A stretch of DNA of 64,000 nucleotides. It comes from Megalobrama amblycephala. Lineage: Eukaryota; Chordata; Actinopteri; Cypriniformes; Xenocyprididae. Both the position numbers and the translations under genes were made by a program. Position 1 is the first letter of the stretch; each line of letters begins with the position of its first letter. Shown here one piece after another: positions 1 through 10,028 of this stretch. The stretch is from the NCBI RefSeq assembly GCF_018812025.1, contig NC_063054.1:7789082-7853081 (forward strand). Direction: 5' to 3'. Below the pieces are notes generated by a model, which had not been told where the DNA came from, ran no database searches, and saw only the letters and a list, made by a program, of their open reading frames with translations.

Positions 1-690
1 TTCCTCTAACATTTTATGATCCAATAAATATGGGTTATTGGGAGATGAAAGAAGCAGTGTTCCATAAAACAGCTTTACCGTAAGGATGTGCAGATGCTGT
101 TAAGAACCTGTAATAAAATGTATCCCAGCAGCCCACAGCTAGTGCAGCTCTGGACACACAAAACATTCTCCACCTGCTCGTGATTAAGAGGGACTTTGGA
201 GGGCACCATCTGCTCTCTGGATTTCTGACCAGAGCAAGAACGTAGGGAACGGAAAGATAACAACTGGAGAAGACCTCGAGGGAGCTGTGAAATCCAGTCT
301 AGTCTGTCTCCCAGTCACTTTACGGCACTTACACATCCCTTTGCTACCTTGAATCCTTGTCAAGCAGAATATACTGTCAAGCTAGTATTGAGTTTTTGAG
401 CGAAACTGCAGGTTAATGCACTTCTCTCTGACATCTGGAACTTAAGACTGCGGTATCATCTCATCAATCTGACTCAAAGAAAAAGTGCAACTATTGTGCA
501 GCTTTCTTGGTGTCTCTCCAAACTTTCTTATAAGGAATAATAATGTCTAGCTACATGCTAAAACATGATAGCAATAACAACAACATGTTAAAACAGGCTA
601 GCAATGCCAAGTAACATGATAACAACACCAAACAACATGTTAAAACGTGATATCAATACAGCAGCATACTAACTGCTAGGATTACTGCTA
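1..690. other. Left-edge sequence without a recognised gene
   Basis: I see no recognisable exon here. The short minus-strand open frame at 75-263 has no recognisable motif or convincing splice sites. Around 541-680 there is a loose repetition of 'aacatg(t/a)taaaac' and 'gctagcaat'-like words, suggesting a decayed tandem repeat. Nothing else can be supported. Confidence 0.4.
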
Positions 691-1456
691 TTAATGGGTT
701 AGTTCACCCAAAAATGAAAATAATGTCATTTATTACTCACCCACCTTCGTTCATTTTCGGAACACAAATTAAGATATTTTTGTTGAAATCCGATGGCTCA
801 GTGAGGCCTGCATAGCCAGCAATGACATTTCCTCTCAAGATCCATTAATGTACTTAAAACATATTAAAATCAGTTCATGTGAGTACAGTGGTTCAATATT
901 AATATTATAAAGGGACGAGAATATTTTTGGTGCGGCAAAAAAACAAAATAACGACTTATATAGTGATGGCCGATTTCAAAACACTGCTTCAGGAAGCTTT
1001 GGAGCGTTATGAATCTTTTGTGTCGAATCATGATTCGGATCACGCTTGTCAAACTGCCAAACTGCTGAAATCACGTGACTTTGGCGCTGCAAACAGCTGA
1101 TTCGACACGCTGATTCATAACGCTCCGAAGCATCATGAAGCAGTGTTTTGAAATCGGCCATCACTATATAAGTTATTTTGTTTTTTTGGCGCACCAAAAA
1201 TATTGTCGCTTTATAATATTAATATTGAACCACTGTACTCACATGAACTGATTTAAATATGTTTTTAGTACATTAATGGATCTTGAGAGAGGAAATGTCA
1301 TTGCTGGTTATGCAGGCCTCACTGAGCCATCGGATTTCAACAAAAATATCTTAATTTGCGTTCCGAAGATGAACGAAGGTTTTACGGGTGTGGAACGGCA
1401 TGAGGGTGAGTAATTAAATGACATTATTTTAATTTTTGGGTGTACAAACCCTTTAA
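691..1456. mobile_element. Foldback (long inverted-repeat) non-autonomous DNA transposon
   Basis: The left end reads GGGTTAGTTCACCCAAAAAT and the right end is its inverted counterpart, finishing in CCCTTTAA. The two arms, each about 350 bases, are imperfect reverse complements: the 'gatggccgatttcaaaacactgc' region near 965 recurs inverted near 1160. Open frames inside are products of the repeat. A relative lies at 24590-25343. This is the cyprinid 'AGTTCACCCAAAAATGAAAAT' repeat type. The arrangement is visible directly; the family label is from memory. Confidence 0.8.
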
Positions 1457-3015
1457 CACTTGATGTTGTTTTAGAAGCGGAAAGAAGGAAGGAAAGAAGG
1501 AAGGAGGGAAGGTGTATCCCTTTAATTTATTCAAGAGCTCAAGGATGATGGATTCAATTAGAACTTTTTCACTAATGCTGAAGTAACAGATGGTTCTATG
1601 CATATGTACACACACAGCAGTAATAGAGCAGCTTTGTAGTGTACCGTTTCGAACAAATCCTCTGTACTACTGTCTTGTACCTTATTCTGATTAATGTTGC
1701 TGCTGACAAGAATGTTAATGTGTTTTCTGTAAATATAATGTAGTTTTACACCTTAACATGTAGTCTAACATTAACCAGCATAACAAACAACACAAACAAA
1801 CATGAAAGGTTTATTCTTAAAAGGACCATTATGACATTTTCAGTGCAAAGGATTGTTTATATTGTGCCGTAACATTGTATTTCCTAAGACAGTTAACTGA
1901 ATTGGATGGCTGAGGGAACAGTAGAAGGCAATTAAAAATGGATATTAAAAACTACTCTTTGACAAGGGAATAATATAAAGGTGATTTTTAAATACTTTCT
2001 TCTTTCTTATCTCTGCTAATATGCAAAGACAACAATATTGTAAGCTGTTGGTGGGCTGTGTTTCTATTAGAATTTTGCTCTGTTTCTTTGAGCATCCCAA
2101 ACATTTTGGCTCAGTGTTATCGTTATATTACTTATATAAAATTATAGTTTTTATTTATATTTTAAATGAGCTTTTATAGTTTTAATTTTAGTAATGTGCT
2201 TGTGTCGTTTTTATTACTTTTTGTTTTTTAATATTTTTATTTAGATTTCATTTATTTTTATAGCAGTTTTAGTTATTTTAGTACTTCAGTTTATTTTATT
2301 TCAGTTAACATTTAACAATTTTTGTTCAAGTTTAAGTTTTCCATCTAATTTTTATTTTATTTAAATTGCAAAACATTAATAAAGTGATTTTATTAACACC
2401 ACTGCTTTGGCTCAAGCAATAGAGTTGCGCTGGACTATCTGTTTGTCCAAAAAATTGCAGTATGTTCAATGGGGAAATGTTCAGGGACACCTTTCTTTAT
2501 TTCTGCAATTCTGTTTTCCACAATGACACATTATTTAAAAGAGAAATTTCTGTTCTTAAAATGATTGCACTACAAGGATCCAGTGATTTATGAAGAGATC
2601 AGATAATAGTTTAGTTTGCCATCTGACCGCTCTCAGTAGCTCATTCATTAAGTGATGGATTACATGAAGGCTGCCAAAGTGAATAAAGAGATTTTTTTTT
2701 TTTTGTCTTTGACAGCCTTCACATGAAGGCAGTGTTTTGCTGCAATCTGAGGTGAATGATGAAAGATCACTCTTAATAATAAAGGTGCTTGATTGGCATC
2801 TATGGGTATGAAGAAACTTTAACATCCATAGAACCTCATGTGTTCCTGTGTAGTTATTCATTAATGATGGAACAGTATTCTGTGTTACCAAGGTTCTTTA
2901 TAGTGAAAATTTTTTTTATTAAAACTTTAGATTATTAAAATATTCTGATCGATGAAACGTCCTTAGCGGAAACCAAAATCGTTCTTCTATGTTACAATTG
3001 CAAAATAATAAAACC
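1457..3015. other. AT-rich intergenic DNA with a short tetranucleotide repeat
   Basis: No exon is recognised. A short (GAAG/GAAA)n purine tract lies at about 1478-1512. From 2100 to 2400 the sequence is very T-rich and low in complexity. A small inverted motif (agccttcacatgaaggc) lies near 2713. The minus-strand open frame at 2556-2891 has no recognisable domain. Confidence 0.35.
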
Positions 3016-3330
3016 TTAAAGGGATCATATGCCACTTTTACAAGATGTAAAATAAGTTTCTGTTGTCCCCAGAGTGTGCATGTGAAGTTTTAGCTCAAAA
3101 TACCCCACAGATAATTTTTTATAGCATGTTAAATTGGTCACTTTTTGAGGGCGAGTAAAAACGCTCTGTTTTTGTGTGTGTCCCTTTAAATGCAAATGAG
3201 CTGCTGCTCCCAAGAAGAGGGCGGAGTTTCAAGAGCTCATGTTAGCAGCACCAATTACCTCACGCAGACTTACTGAAAATGTCAGAAACTGTTCAGCCTT
3301 TTATGTTCAAACCGGAGTCGGACAATGATG
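3016..3330 (-). mobile_element. Fragment of a dispersed repeat related to the copy in intron 4
   Basis: The piece begins TTAAAGGGATCATATGCCAC. It continues through 'ccccagagtgtgcatgtgaagtttt' and 'gctgctgctcccaagaagagggcgg'. The reverse complement of the same string occurs at 27255-27634, and a diverged copy occurs at 13920-14175. The right terminus is not clear. Confidence 0.6.
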
Positions 3331-5934
3331 GAGTGACATGTAGAATGCAACAGGATGTTTCTGAATAGTTAGTTGATTAATTTATGTAGCTGATGTGGAG
3401 TTAACTATCTTAAAGTCATTGATTAGCATATTCTGTTATGATAATCTATAAATCGCTCATGTGGGAACTGTTGTAAGATGCCTACAGAGCCAGAGAATAT
3501 ATGCTGCAAGAAGATAGAACATGTATAAGTTTAGTTTAATTACGGTTATAACTTCATCTTGCTTTTATGACTGATTTGCAAGAACATGGCCTCACCCATT
3601 TGTTGCGTGTTCTCAGGGGCAGGGTTTATGTAAATTTTAGGGTTAGTGATGTCACACATCATTAACTCTGGTCATCTGGTCATTTTTTCTTGGTTGTGCA
3701 TACGTTAAGGAAACATTCCATTTTATCATTCTTCAACCATTATGGGAAAGTTACTTTTGAATGTTCTCTGACCATTCTGAAACAAATAGCAACATTTAAA
3801 AAGCGTTACACGAACGTCCAACTAAAACTTTTCAGAAAAAAACTTCCATGAACGATGTATAAATAATGTTTACACAAAGAACATTATTTAATAACTTTGT
3901 ATGAATGTTCTGTATTAACAATCCTGTTCAAACTTTGAGAGAACCTTGCCAGAACGTTAGCTAAAGTTATGAAAATGTTCCCGGTAGTCACCAATCGCCA
4001 AAACGTCTGTGTGAGGAAGTGAAGCCACAGTGGTTTTTGTGGTGACAGGCCTTTGAGAGGCTTTAAAATCTGCTAATAGACACACACAAATATAAGTGAG
4101 AAAATAGATGGAACAAAAAAGGGGCGTACTGTGCTTGTCAGCCGGGAAAAGTGAAGGTCAGGTTTCAGGGTGGTACAGCCGCACCTGAATGTCGTGCCAG
4201 CGAGACAATATACTGTATTTATGGCAGCAATGACAAGACACAATAAGCATTGCGCCCGCCTCATCACACGCTGCCAGCAGGACTCTTCACTTGTCATCCC
4301 CCTGGACAAGTGTCGGCGATAATGTTTCGAGCAGAGATGGACCAAGTCTCCTCAGTAACATAAATGTGACCCAAAAGCATAGATAAGGGATGTGTAGCCT
4401 ATATCAAATCAAAATGAGATTGTTATCGTTTGGCATTTACACATCCAAAGCTGGCTGTGATCTAAAAACGGTTTTGATGCCCTTTGAAGCTCCCGCTGAG
4501 AGAATAAAAAACGAAACTGATTAAAAACGTTAGTAAACTCAGATGTCTGAGAGTGTGATGGGGTAAAACAAGGAAAGGGGTTTTTAAAAACTCCCTGCAG
4601 TGCAGAAAAACCATTTCCAAACAATTTCGGTACCGCTGAGGACTGAGAGTTGAAACGAGAGTAGAAACCGGCTAGAAAATCAGGTCATGAGAGAGTGTAA
4701 TGACTGGAACAGCGCAGGTATGGCTGAACACAGACAGACCTTTAAATAGTCATCAGTATTCCACACTTGTTCTTTAGACTGTTTGGAACTTCTCTTTTAC
4801 TCTTCGGGAACAGAATAAAACAGCGGGAGGTCTCGTTGACGTCTTTTGCAAACTCACCTTAATAAGCCCCCTGGCTCTAATTTTACTCTCAGAGGAGGAA
4901 TAAAAGAGTTTTACATTTGTACTTCATTCTTATTTTTGGCAGCCGAAGGGCTAGGAAGACAACAGCCCGTGGATCAGAGTCTCAATGCTGAGATCACAGT
5001 CTACGTGAATAACTTTTATGATTTTACCCAGAATTCCTCTAGCCTATTATCCTATCATCCTTCCCCTTGACGTGGAACCAGCATTTGAGAGTCTGTGACG
5101 CTCACAGATTTTGGTTTGTTTATTTTAGCTGAATCTTTTCTAGCATTTAATTTTAGGCCTGAGTAATAAACTCAAGATGAATAATTTTATCATCTAACAG
5201 CCGCATAAAGAGGAGCTATGGTTGTCTTTCCCTACACATCTCTTTATTTAGTTCACTTGAATGTCTTTAATCGCTGTAAAGAAAAGGCGGGTTATGTTTT
5301 TCCAACCCGATGTTTCCATTTCCAAGAACGCTCAGTCCCCACAGGCCTTTACTCGCATGAATATTCACGAGCTTATACGGCGTTCGTACTGATGTGCTTG
5401 TTTTGCGCACAATATTATAACAAACTGGCTCCATCTAGAACCAGTCAGTCTGTCATTCAGTCAGGTATAAAATTAATTTCCAGCTAATGATCATGAGGTT
5501 GTTTTACACAGCTAAACTAATGTACAGTTTGTAATTGACTAGTTTCCATGCTGTCCATTTAAAAATGCATTGCCATGTGTTGACTGTTTATGGTTTTGCA
5601 GCGACATCTTGTGGTTAAAATGGTGAATGATTGTGAATAAAGCTGATTTAAAAGTGAGCTTGGTGTGCTTGAAATTTCTTCACTGTCCTGTTACTGCTAA
5701 TGGGCCCAAAACAAAACAATTATCTTATATATTATTGTTAGTTTGATCAAAAAAACAGCATGAAGGGGGGAGACTGGTGTAACATTTTCCTTGATAATTT
5801 CTTTTAGAATAATAAATATATGTGACAACATTAATATTTGAAATATTTACACAAAAAAAAATAATAATAACTGGTTTTAATATTGATGTATATTTTTAAT
5901 CCTTAATTTCTGTAACTGTAGGGAATGCATTACC
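3331..5934. other. Intergenic DNA, no gene recognised
   Basis: I looked for spliced exons in the less AT-rich stretch 3960-5500 and found none that I recognise. The open frames at 4073-4345 (minus), 4846-5070 (plus) and 5218-5487 (plus) have no known motif, no signal peptide and no convincing splice partner. The region around 4000-5500 is less repetitive than its surroundings, so it could hold regulatory or untranslated sequence. Confidence 0.35.
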
Positions 5935-6182
5935 ATTCAAAAAAATGTTATGCTATTAAAAGTCTCTCATGTTCACCAAGGCTGCATTCATTTCATTAAA
6001 ATACAGTGAAAACAGTAATACAGTATTGTGAAATATTATTGAAATTTCAAACAACTATTTTCTATTTTAATAAATGTTAAAATGCAATTTGTTTCTAAGA
6101 TGCAAATGTGAATTTTCAGCATCATTACTCCAGTTTTCAGTGTCACATGATCCTTCAGAAATCATTCTAATATGATGATAAT
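5935..6182. mobile_element. Left part of a mariner-like repeat interrupted by an LTR element
   Basis: The stretch contains the phrases CACCAAGGCTGCATT, GAATTTTCAGCATCATTACT and GTGTCACATGATCCTTCAG. These recur in both arms of the foldback element at 30028-30967 and near 11800. It stops abruptly at 6182, where the LTR element starts, and the repeat resumes after 8970. The old repeat was therefore the insertion target. Confidence 0.65.
6178..6182. repeat. Target-site duplication, left copy (ATAAT)
   Basis: ATAAT directly precedes the left LTR and is repeated at 8966-8970 directly after the right LTR. A 5-bp duplication is the usual size for integrase-mediated insertion of gypsy-type LTR retrotransposons. 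Confidence 0.85.
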
Positions 6183-6594
6183 TGTAACGCAGCGGGACTG
6201 AGGCAGAGATCCAAATGCAGCATTTTATTAAAGTAGAGTGGTCGCACAGGCAGGGTCAAAACAGGAACAAACAGGAACAGTGAGGAACAGGCAGAGTCGT
6301 AGTCAGGGTACAGGCAAGGATCGAGGCAGGCAGCAATGGGTCGTAAAACAGGAATCAGACAGGAACAGAAACAAACGGGTAAACAGGGATATAACGCTCG
6401 GAAATGTCACACTGGGTAAACAAGACTTCGCGGTGAGGTGGTGTGTGTATGAGTCTTTTATAGTCCAGGTAATGTGTGGCAGCTGGGTGTGGTGATTAGT
6501 GTGGAGTGATTGTGAAGTGAGTGCAGGTGATGAGCAATGGAGGATCATGGGAAATGTAGTCCGGGATGTGACAGGAACAGACGTGATCGTGACA
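6183..6594 (-). repeat. LTR (3' LTR in element orientation)
   Basis: The sequence matches the LTR at 8554-8965 throughout, as far as I compared by eye; the longest open frame is the same 85 codons in both. On the minus strand it contains a TATAAAAGAC box (about 6458) and an AATAAAATG polyadenylation-type signal (about 6225). Confidence 0.92.
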
Positions 6595-6718
6595 TAACGC
6601 CCCCCTCCCGGAAGGCGCGTCCTCGCGGCGTAGATGACACCAATAGGGAGGGGGGGTGGGTGCATTGGAGCTCTAGTGGCGGACAGGAACGGAGTCTCCA
6701 ATGCAGGTTCCGGGCCGC

Positions 6719-7015
6719 CATGGCGGGTCAGGTGCCACGGGCAGCCATGGCGGGTCAGGTGCCACGGGCAGCCATGGCGGGTCAGGTGCCACGGGCAGCC
6801 ATGGCGGGCCAGGTGCCACGGGCAGCCATGGTGAGTCCGGAGTGTCAGAAGGCCATGGGGGATCAGGTGGCTTGGGTAACCTCGGCAGGTCAGGTGACTT
6901 GAGCAACCACGGCAGGTCAGGCGGGTCAGGTGGCTTGGGCAGCCACAGCAGGTCAGGTGGTCTGGGTAACCACGGTAGGTCAGGTGGTTTGGGTAACCAC
7001 GGTAGGTTAGGGTCC
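6719..7015. repeat. 27-bp tandem repeat, four clear units then degenerate
   Basis: Units start at 6719, 6746, 6773 and 6800 with CATGGCGGGTCAGGTGCCAC. From 6827 to about 7015 the same theme continues with substitutions and altered unit lengths (GGTCAGGTGG-TTGGGTAACCACG). On the minus strand it encodes a Pro/Trp-rich repeat (PWLPVAPDP). Confidence 0.85.
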
Positions 7016-7144
7016 ATAAACGGCCATAATAGTTCAAAGGCCAATGACGGCAGTGGCCAGGCGGAGTGCCCACCCACAAGCTCCCCACCCTCAGGTATAC
7101 TGCCCCCCCCAAAAGTTCTTGGGGATTTCAACGGGGTCTGTTGC

Positions 7145-7462
7145 GGCCTCGTGGGCAAGGAGTTCAGGTGGTTCCGGCAGGGCCAGGCGTTCGGGTGGTG
7201 CCGGCAGGGCGAGACGCCTGGGTGGCGCTGGCAGAGCAAGGAGTTTGGGCGGTGTTGGCAGGGCTAGGAGCTTGGATGGCGTCGGCAGGGCCAGGAGCTC
7301 GGGTGGTGCTGGCAGGGCAAGGAGCTCAGGTGGCGCCGGCAGAGCGAGAAGCGCAGGTGGCGCCGGCAGGGCAAGAAGCGCAGGTGGCGCTGGCAGGGCA
7401 AGAAGCGCAGGTGGCGCCGGCAGGGCAAGAAGCGCAGGTGGCGCCGGCCGAGCAAGCAGCTT
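7145..7462. repeat. 27-bp tandem repeat, about twelve units
   Basis: The units resemble GCAGGTGGCGCCGGCAGGGC followed by AAGAAGC. The last five are nearly identical and the earlier ones diverged. A (TCC)n tract follows at 7493-7513. Confidence 0.85.
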
Positions 7463-7528
7463 GGGCGTAAGAGGGGAAGAACGGAAGAAGCCTTCCTCCT
7501 CCTCCTCCTCCTCTTCCGAGGATGAGGC

Positions 7529-7738
7529 GATGCGGCCATCTTGTCCGTAGACACAGGCGATGCGGCCATCTTGTCCGTAGACACAGGCGATGCGGCCATC
7601 TTGTCCGTAGACACAGGCGATGCGGCCATCTTGTCCGTGGACACAGGCGATGCGGCCATCTTGTCCGTGGACACAGGCGATGCGGCCCTCTTGTCCGTAG
7701 ACACAGGCGATGCGGCCCTCTTGTCCGTAGACACAGGC
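7529..7738. repeat. 30-bp tandem repeat, seven units
   Basis: There are seven exact-length 30-bp units beginning GATGCGGCCATCTTGTCCGT. They differ at only two positions (A/G and A/C). Because 30 is divisible by three, all frames remain open: the minus strand reads the 10-residue unit MAASPVSTDK or RAASPVSTDK. Confidence 0.95.
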
Positions 7739-7741
7739 AAA

Positions 7742-7885
7742 CTTGAGAGCGTTGCAACCGGAGTACTTGAGAGCGTTGCAACCGGTTGGCTTGAGTGCGA
7801 AGCGACCGCCGGGCTTGAGTGCGAAGCGGCCGGCGGGCTTGAGAGCGAAGCGGCCACCGGGCTTGAGAGTGAAGCGGCCGGCGAG
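7742..7885. repeat. 24-bp tandem repeat, six units
   Basis: There are six consecutive 24-bp units starting CTTGAGAGCG or CTTGAGTGCG, with a diverging second half. On the minus strand the unit encodes an Ala/Ser-rich 8-residue repeat. It lies between two other arrays within the LTR element. Confidence 0.85.
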
Positions 7886-7916
7886 GACTTGGGGATGCCA
7901 GCTGCTCGGACCGTAG

Positions 7917-8553
7917 TCAGTGGAGGATCAGCCACACTGGAACGCAACCCTCTCCGCTCCCGGACTGATCTAGAGACGTGACGTGACTCTGGGTGATCAG
8001 CGGCGACGTGACTTTGCTCTGGGCGATCAGCGGCGACGTGACGTTGCTCTGGGCAATCAGCGAAGGCGTGACGTTGCTCTGGGCGATCAGCGAAGGCGTG
8101 ACGTTGCTCTGGCGATCAGCGAAGGCGTGACGTTGCTCTGGGCGATCAGTGGAGACATGAACTGTTGCTGTAGTGATGGTAGCCGCCATTTTGTGCGTGT
8201 TACCTGGCGCGGCGGCCATTACGGGCTTCACCATGGTGTCGCATTCCTCCGCGACACCCACAGTAAACGGAGAGCTAACAGACAACAATGCATAGTCCAT
8301 AAAGCTACTGAGTGATGAACGCGGTCCCTCTCGTCTTAGCTTATCCTGGAGAGGGTGGTTGACGCCATCACAGAAAAAGTCAATCAAAGCACAGTCCGGT
8401 AGATCAGAGAGGTAAGCGATGTCCAAATATTCCTGCACATATTCCTCTAACGATCGCGTACCCTGCGAACTCCACAATAGTAATTGAGTAATGTCCATAC
8501 CGTGTAAACTTCTTCTGGGAAAGCTGCTGGATCGTTGTTGGGGCGAAGTCTTC
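7917..8553 (-). CDS. Gag-like N-terminal region of the LTR element
   Basis: The minus-strand frame runs out of the 5' LTR to a stop at 7917. The segment with LEEYVQEYLDIAYLSDLPD and the following 'FFCDGVNHPLQDKL' resembles the helical capsid part of retrotransposon Gag proteins. Position directly inside the 5' LTR supports this. The C-terminal half is encoded by a 30-bp tandem array (7979-8157) in which one unit is 29 bases, so the frame changes within the array from a 'DRPEQRHAFA' reading to a 'SNVTPSLIAQ' reading. There is no zinc knuckle. I infer a structural protein or a remnant; function is not established. Confidence 0.55.
7979..8157. repeat. 30-bp tandem repeat, six units, one short
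   Basis: The units follow GTGACGTTGCTCTGGGCGAT plus CAGCGAAGGC. The fifth unit (CTCTGGCGAT) lacks one G and is 29 bp, which shifts the reading frame across it. Units otherwise differ at a few positions. Confidence 0.85.
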
Positions 8554-8965
8554 TGTAACGCAGCGGGACTGAGGCAGAGATCCAAATGCAGCATTTTATT
8601 AAAGTAGAGTGGTCGCACAGGCAGGGTCAAAACAGGAACAAACAGGAACAGTGAGGAACAGGCAGAGTCGTAGTCAGGGTACAGGCAAGGATCGAGGCAG
8701 GCAGCAATGGGTCGTAAAACAGGAATCAGACAGGAACAGAAACAAACGGGTAAACAGGGATATAACGCTCGGAAATGTCACACTGGGTAAACAAGACTTC
8801 GCGGTGAGGTGGTGTGTGTATGAGTCTTTTATAGTCCAGGTAATGTGTGGCAGCTGGGTGTGGTGATTAGTGTGGAGTGATTGTGAAGTGAGTGCAGGTG
8901 ATGAGCAATGGAGGATCATGGGAAATGTAGTCCGGGATGTGACAGGAACAGACGTGATCGTGACA
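8554..8965 (-). repeat. LTR (5' LTR in element orientation)
   Basis: This is the upstream LTR in element orientation and would carry the promoter. On the minus strand it has a TATAAAAGAC box (about 8829) and an AATAAAATG signal (about 8596). The sequence directly inside it (GAAGACTTCGCC on the minus strand) is where a tRNA primer site should be; I could not match it to a tRNA. Confidence 0.92.
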
Positions 8966-8970
8966 ATAAT
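8966..8970. repeat. Target-site duplication, right copy (ATAAT)
   Basis: This matches ATAAT at 6178-6182 and completes the 5-bp duplication around the LTR element. The interrupted mariner-like repeat resumes here (ATTGCTGCTTAAGAAATATT). Confidence 0.85.
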
Positions 8971-9078
8971 ATTGCTGCTTAAGAAATATTTCTGATTATC
9001 AATGTTGAAAACAGTTTTTGCTGCTTAATATTTTATTTGAAACAGGAATGTAACAATGTAAAAGTCTTAACTGATAAA

Positions 9079-10028
9079 TTTAAAAGTGACCAAGAATGCT
9101 TTTTCACAAGATGTAATATAAGTCTAAGGTGTCTCCTGAATGTGTCTGTGAAGTTTCAGCTCAAAATACCCCATAGATTTTTTTAAATTAATGTTTTTAT
9201 CTGCCTATTTTGGGGCATCATTAACTATACACTGATTTTTTCAGCGCGCCGCCCCTTTAAATCGCGTGCTCCCTGCCACACGAGCTCTCGACTATATTAC
9301 AGCGCATTTACAAAGTTCACACAGCTAATATAACCCTCAAATGGTAAGATGTTCGTCATGCATGCTGTGTGCATACATCGAATCATGTGAGTAAAGTATT
9401 TATTTTGATGTTTACATTTGATTCTCTATGAGTTTGAGGCTATGCTCTGTGGCTAACGGCTAATGCTACACTGTTGGAGAGATTTATAAAGAATGAAGTT
9501 GTGTTTATGCATTATACAGACTGCAAGTGTTTAAAAATGAAAATAGCGACGGCTCTTTTCTCCGTGAATACAGTAATAACCGATGGTAACTTTAACCTCA
9601 TTTAACAGTACATTAGCAACATGCTAACGAAACATTTAGATAGACAATTTACAAATATCACTAAAAATATCATGCTATGGATCATGTCAGTTATTATTGC
9701 TCCATCTGCCATTTTTCGCTGTTGTTCTTGCTTGCTTACCTTGTCTGTGCACAGATCCAGACGTTAATACAGCCTTGCCTTGTCTAATGCTCGAACATGG
9801 GCTGGCATATATGCAAATATTGGGGGCGTACACCCCGACTGTTACGTAACAGTCGGTGTTGTGTTGAGATCCGCGTGTTTTCCGGAAGTCTTTTAAACAA
9901 ATGAGATTTACATAAGAAAGAGGAAGCAATGGGGTTTGAAACTCAATGTATGTCTTTTCCATGTACTGAACACTTGTTATTCAACTATGCCAAGATAAAT
10001 TCAATTTTTCATTCGAGGGCACCTTTAA
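9079..10028 (+). mobile_element. Copy of a ~0.95-kb non-autonomous DNA transposon
   Basis: It shares the internal blocks CTGAATGTGTCTGTGAAGTT, TTGGGGCATCATTA and GGCTAACGGCTAATGCTACA, in order, with the copy at 12248-13213, and ends AGGGCACCTTTAA. The left end (TTTAAAAGTGACCAAGAATG) is diverged. I find no transposase. Confidence 0.7.

Larger units (their letters stand above)
6183..8965 (-). mobile_element. Complete non-autonomous LTR retrotransposon, minus orientation
   Basis: This 2783-bp element consists of two 412-bp LTRs (6183-6594 and 8554-8965) around an interior of 1959 bp. Read on the minus strand, each LTR starts TGTCACGATC and ends GCGTTACA, so it has the expected TG..CA termini. 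A purine-rich tract (GGGAGGGGGG) lies directly before the downstream LTR and fits a polypurine primer. Flanks carry a 5-bp ATAAT duplication. The interior encodes a gag-like N-terminal portion followed by low-complexity repeat-coded sequence. I see no protease, reverse transcriptase, RNase H or integrase, so mobility would depend on enzymes from another element. The LTRs look identical by eye, which implies recent insertion. Confidence 0.92.

Noticed and set aside
4073..4345. 90-codon minus-strand frame with a hydrophobic end
   Set aside because: There is no recognisable domain, no clear splice partner, and the composition of the C-terminal part is typical of AT-rich chance translation.
6303..7112. 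A 269-codon minus-strand open frame that looks like a repetitive secreted or structural protein
   Set aside because: It runs through the 27-bp minisatellite and on into the downstream LTR of the retrotransposon; the repeats keep several frames open on both strands, so length alone is not evidence of a gene.
7044..7550. Plus-strand Gly/Ala/Arg-rich frame (GAGRARSAGGAGRARS)
   Set aside because: It is antisense to the element's gag direction and is an artefact of a 27-bp repeat with no stop codons in that frame.
7522..7746. Seven regularly spaced direct repeats, considered as a CRISPR-like array
   Set aside because: The units are contiguous with no spacers and lie in a eukaryotic LTR element; it is a minisatellite.
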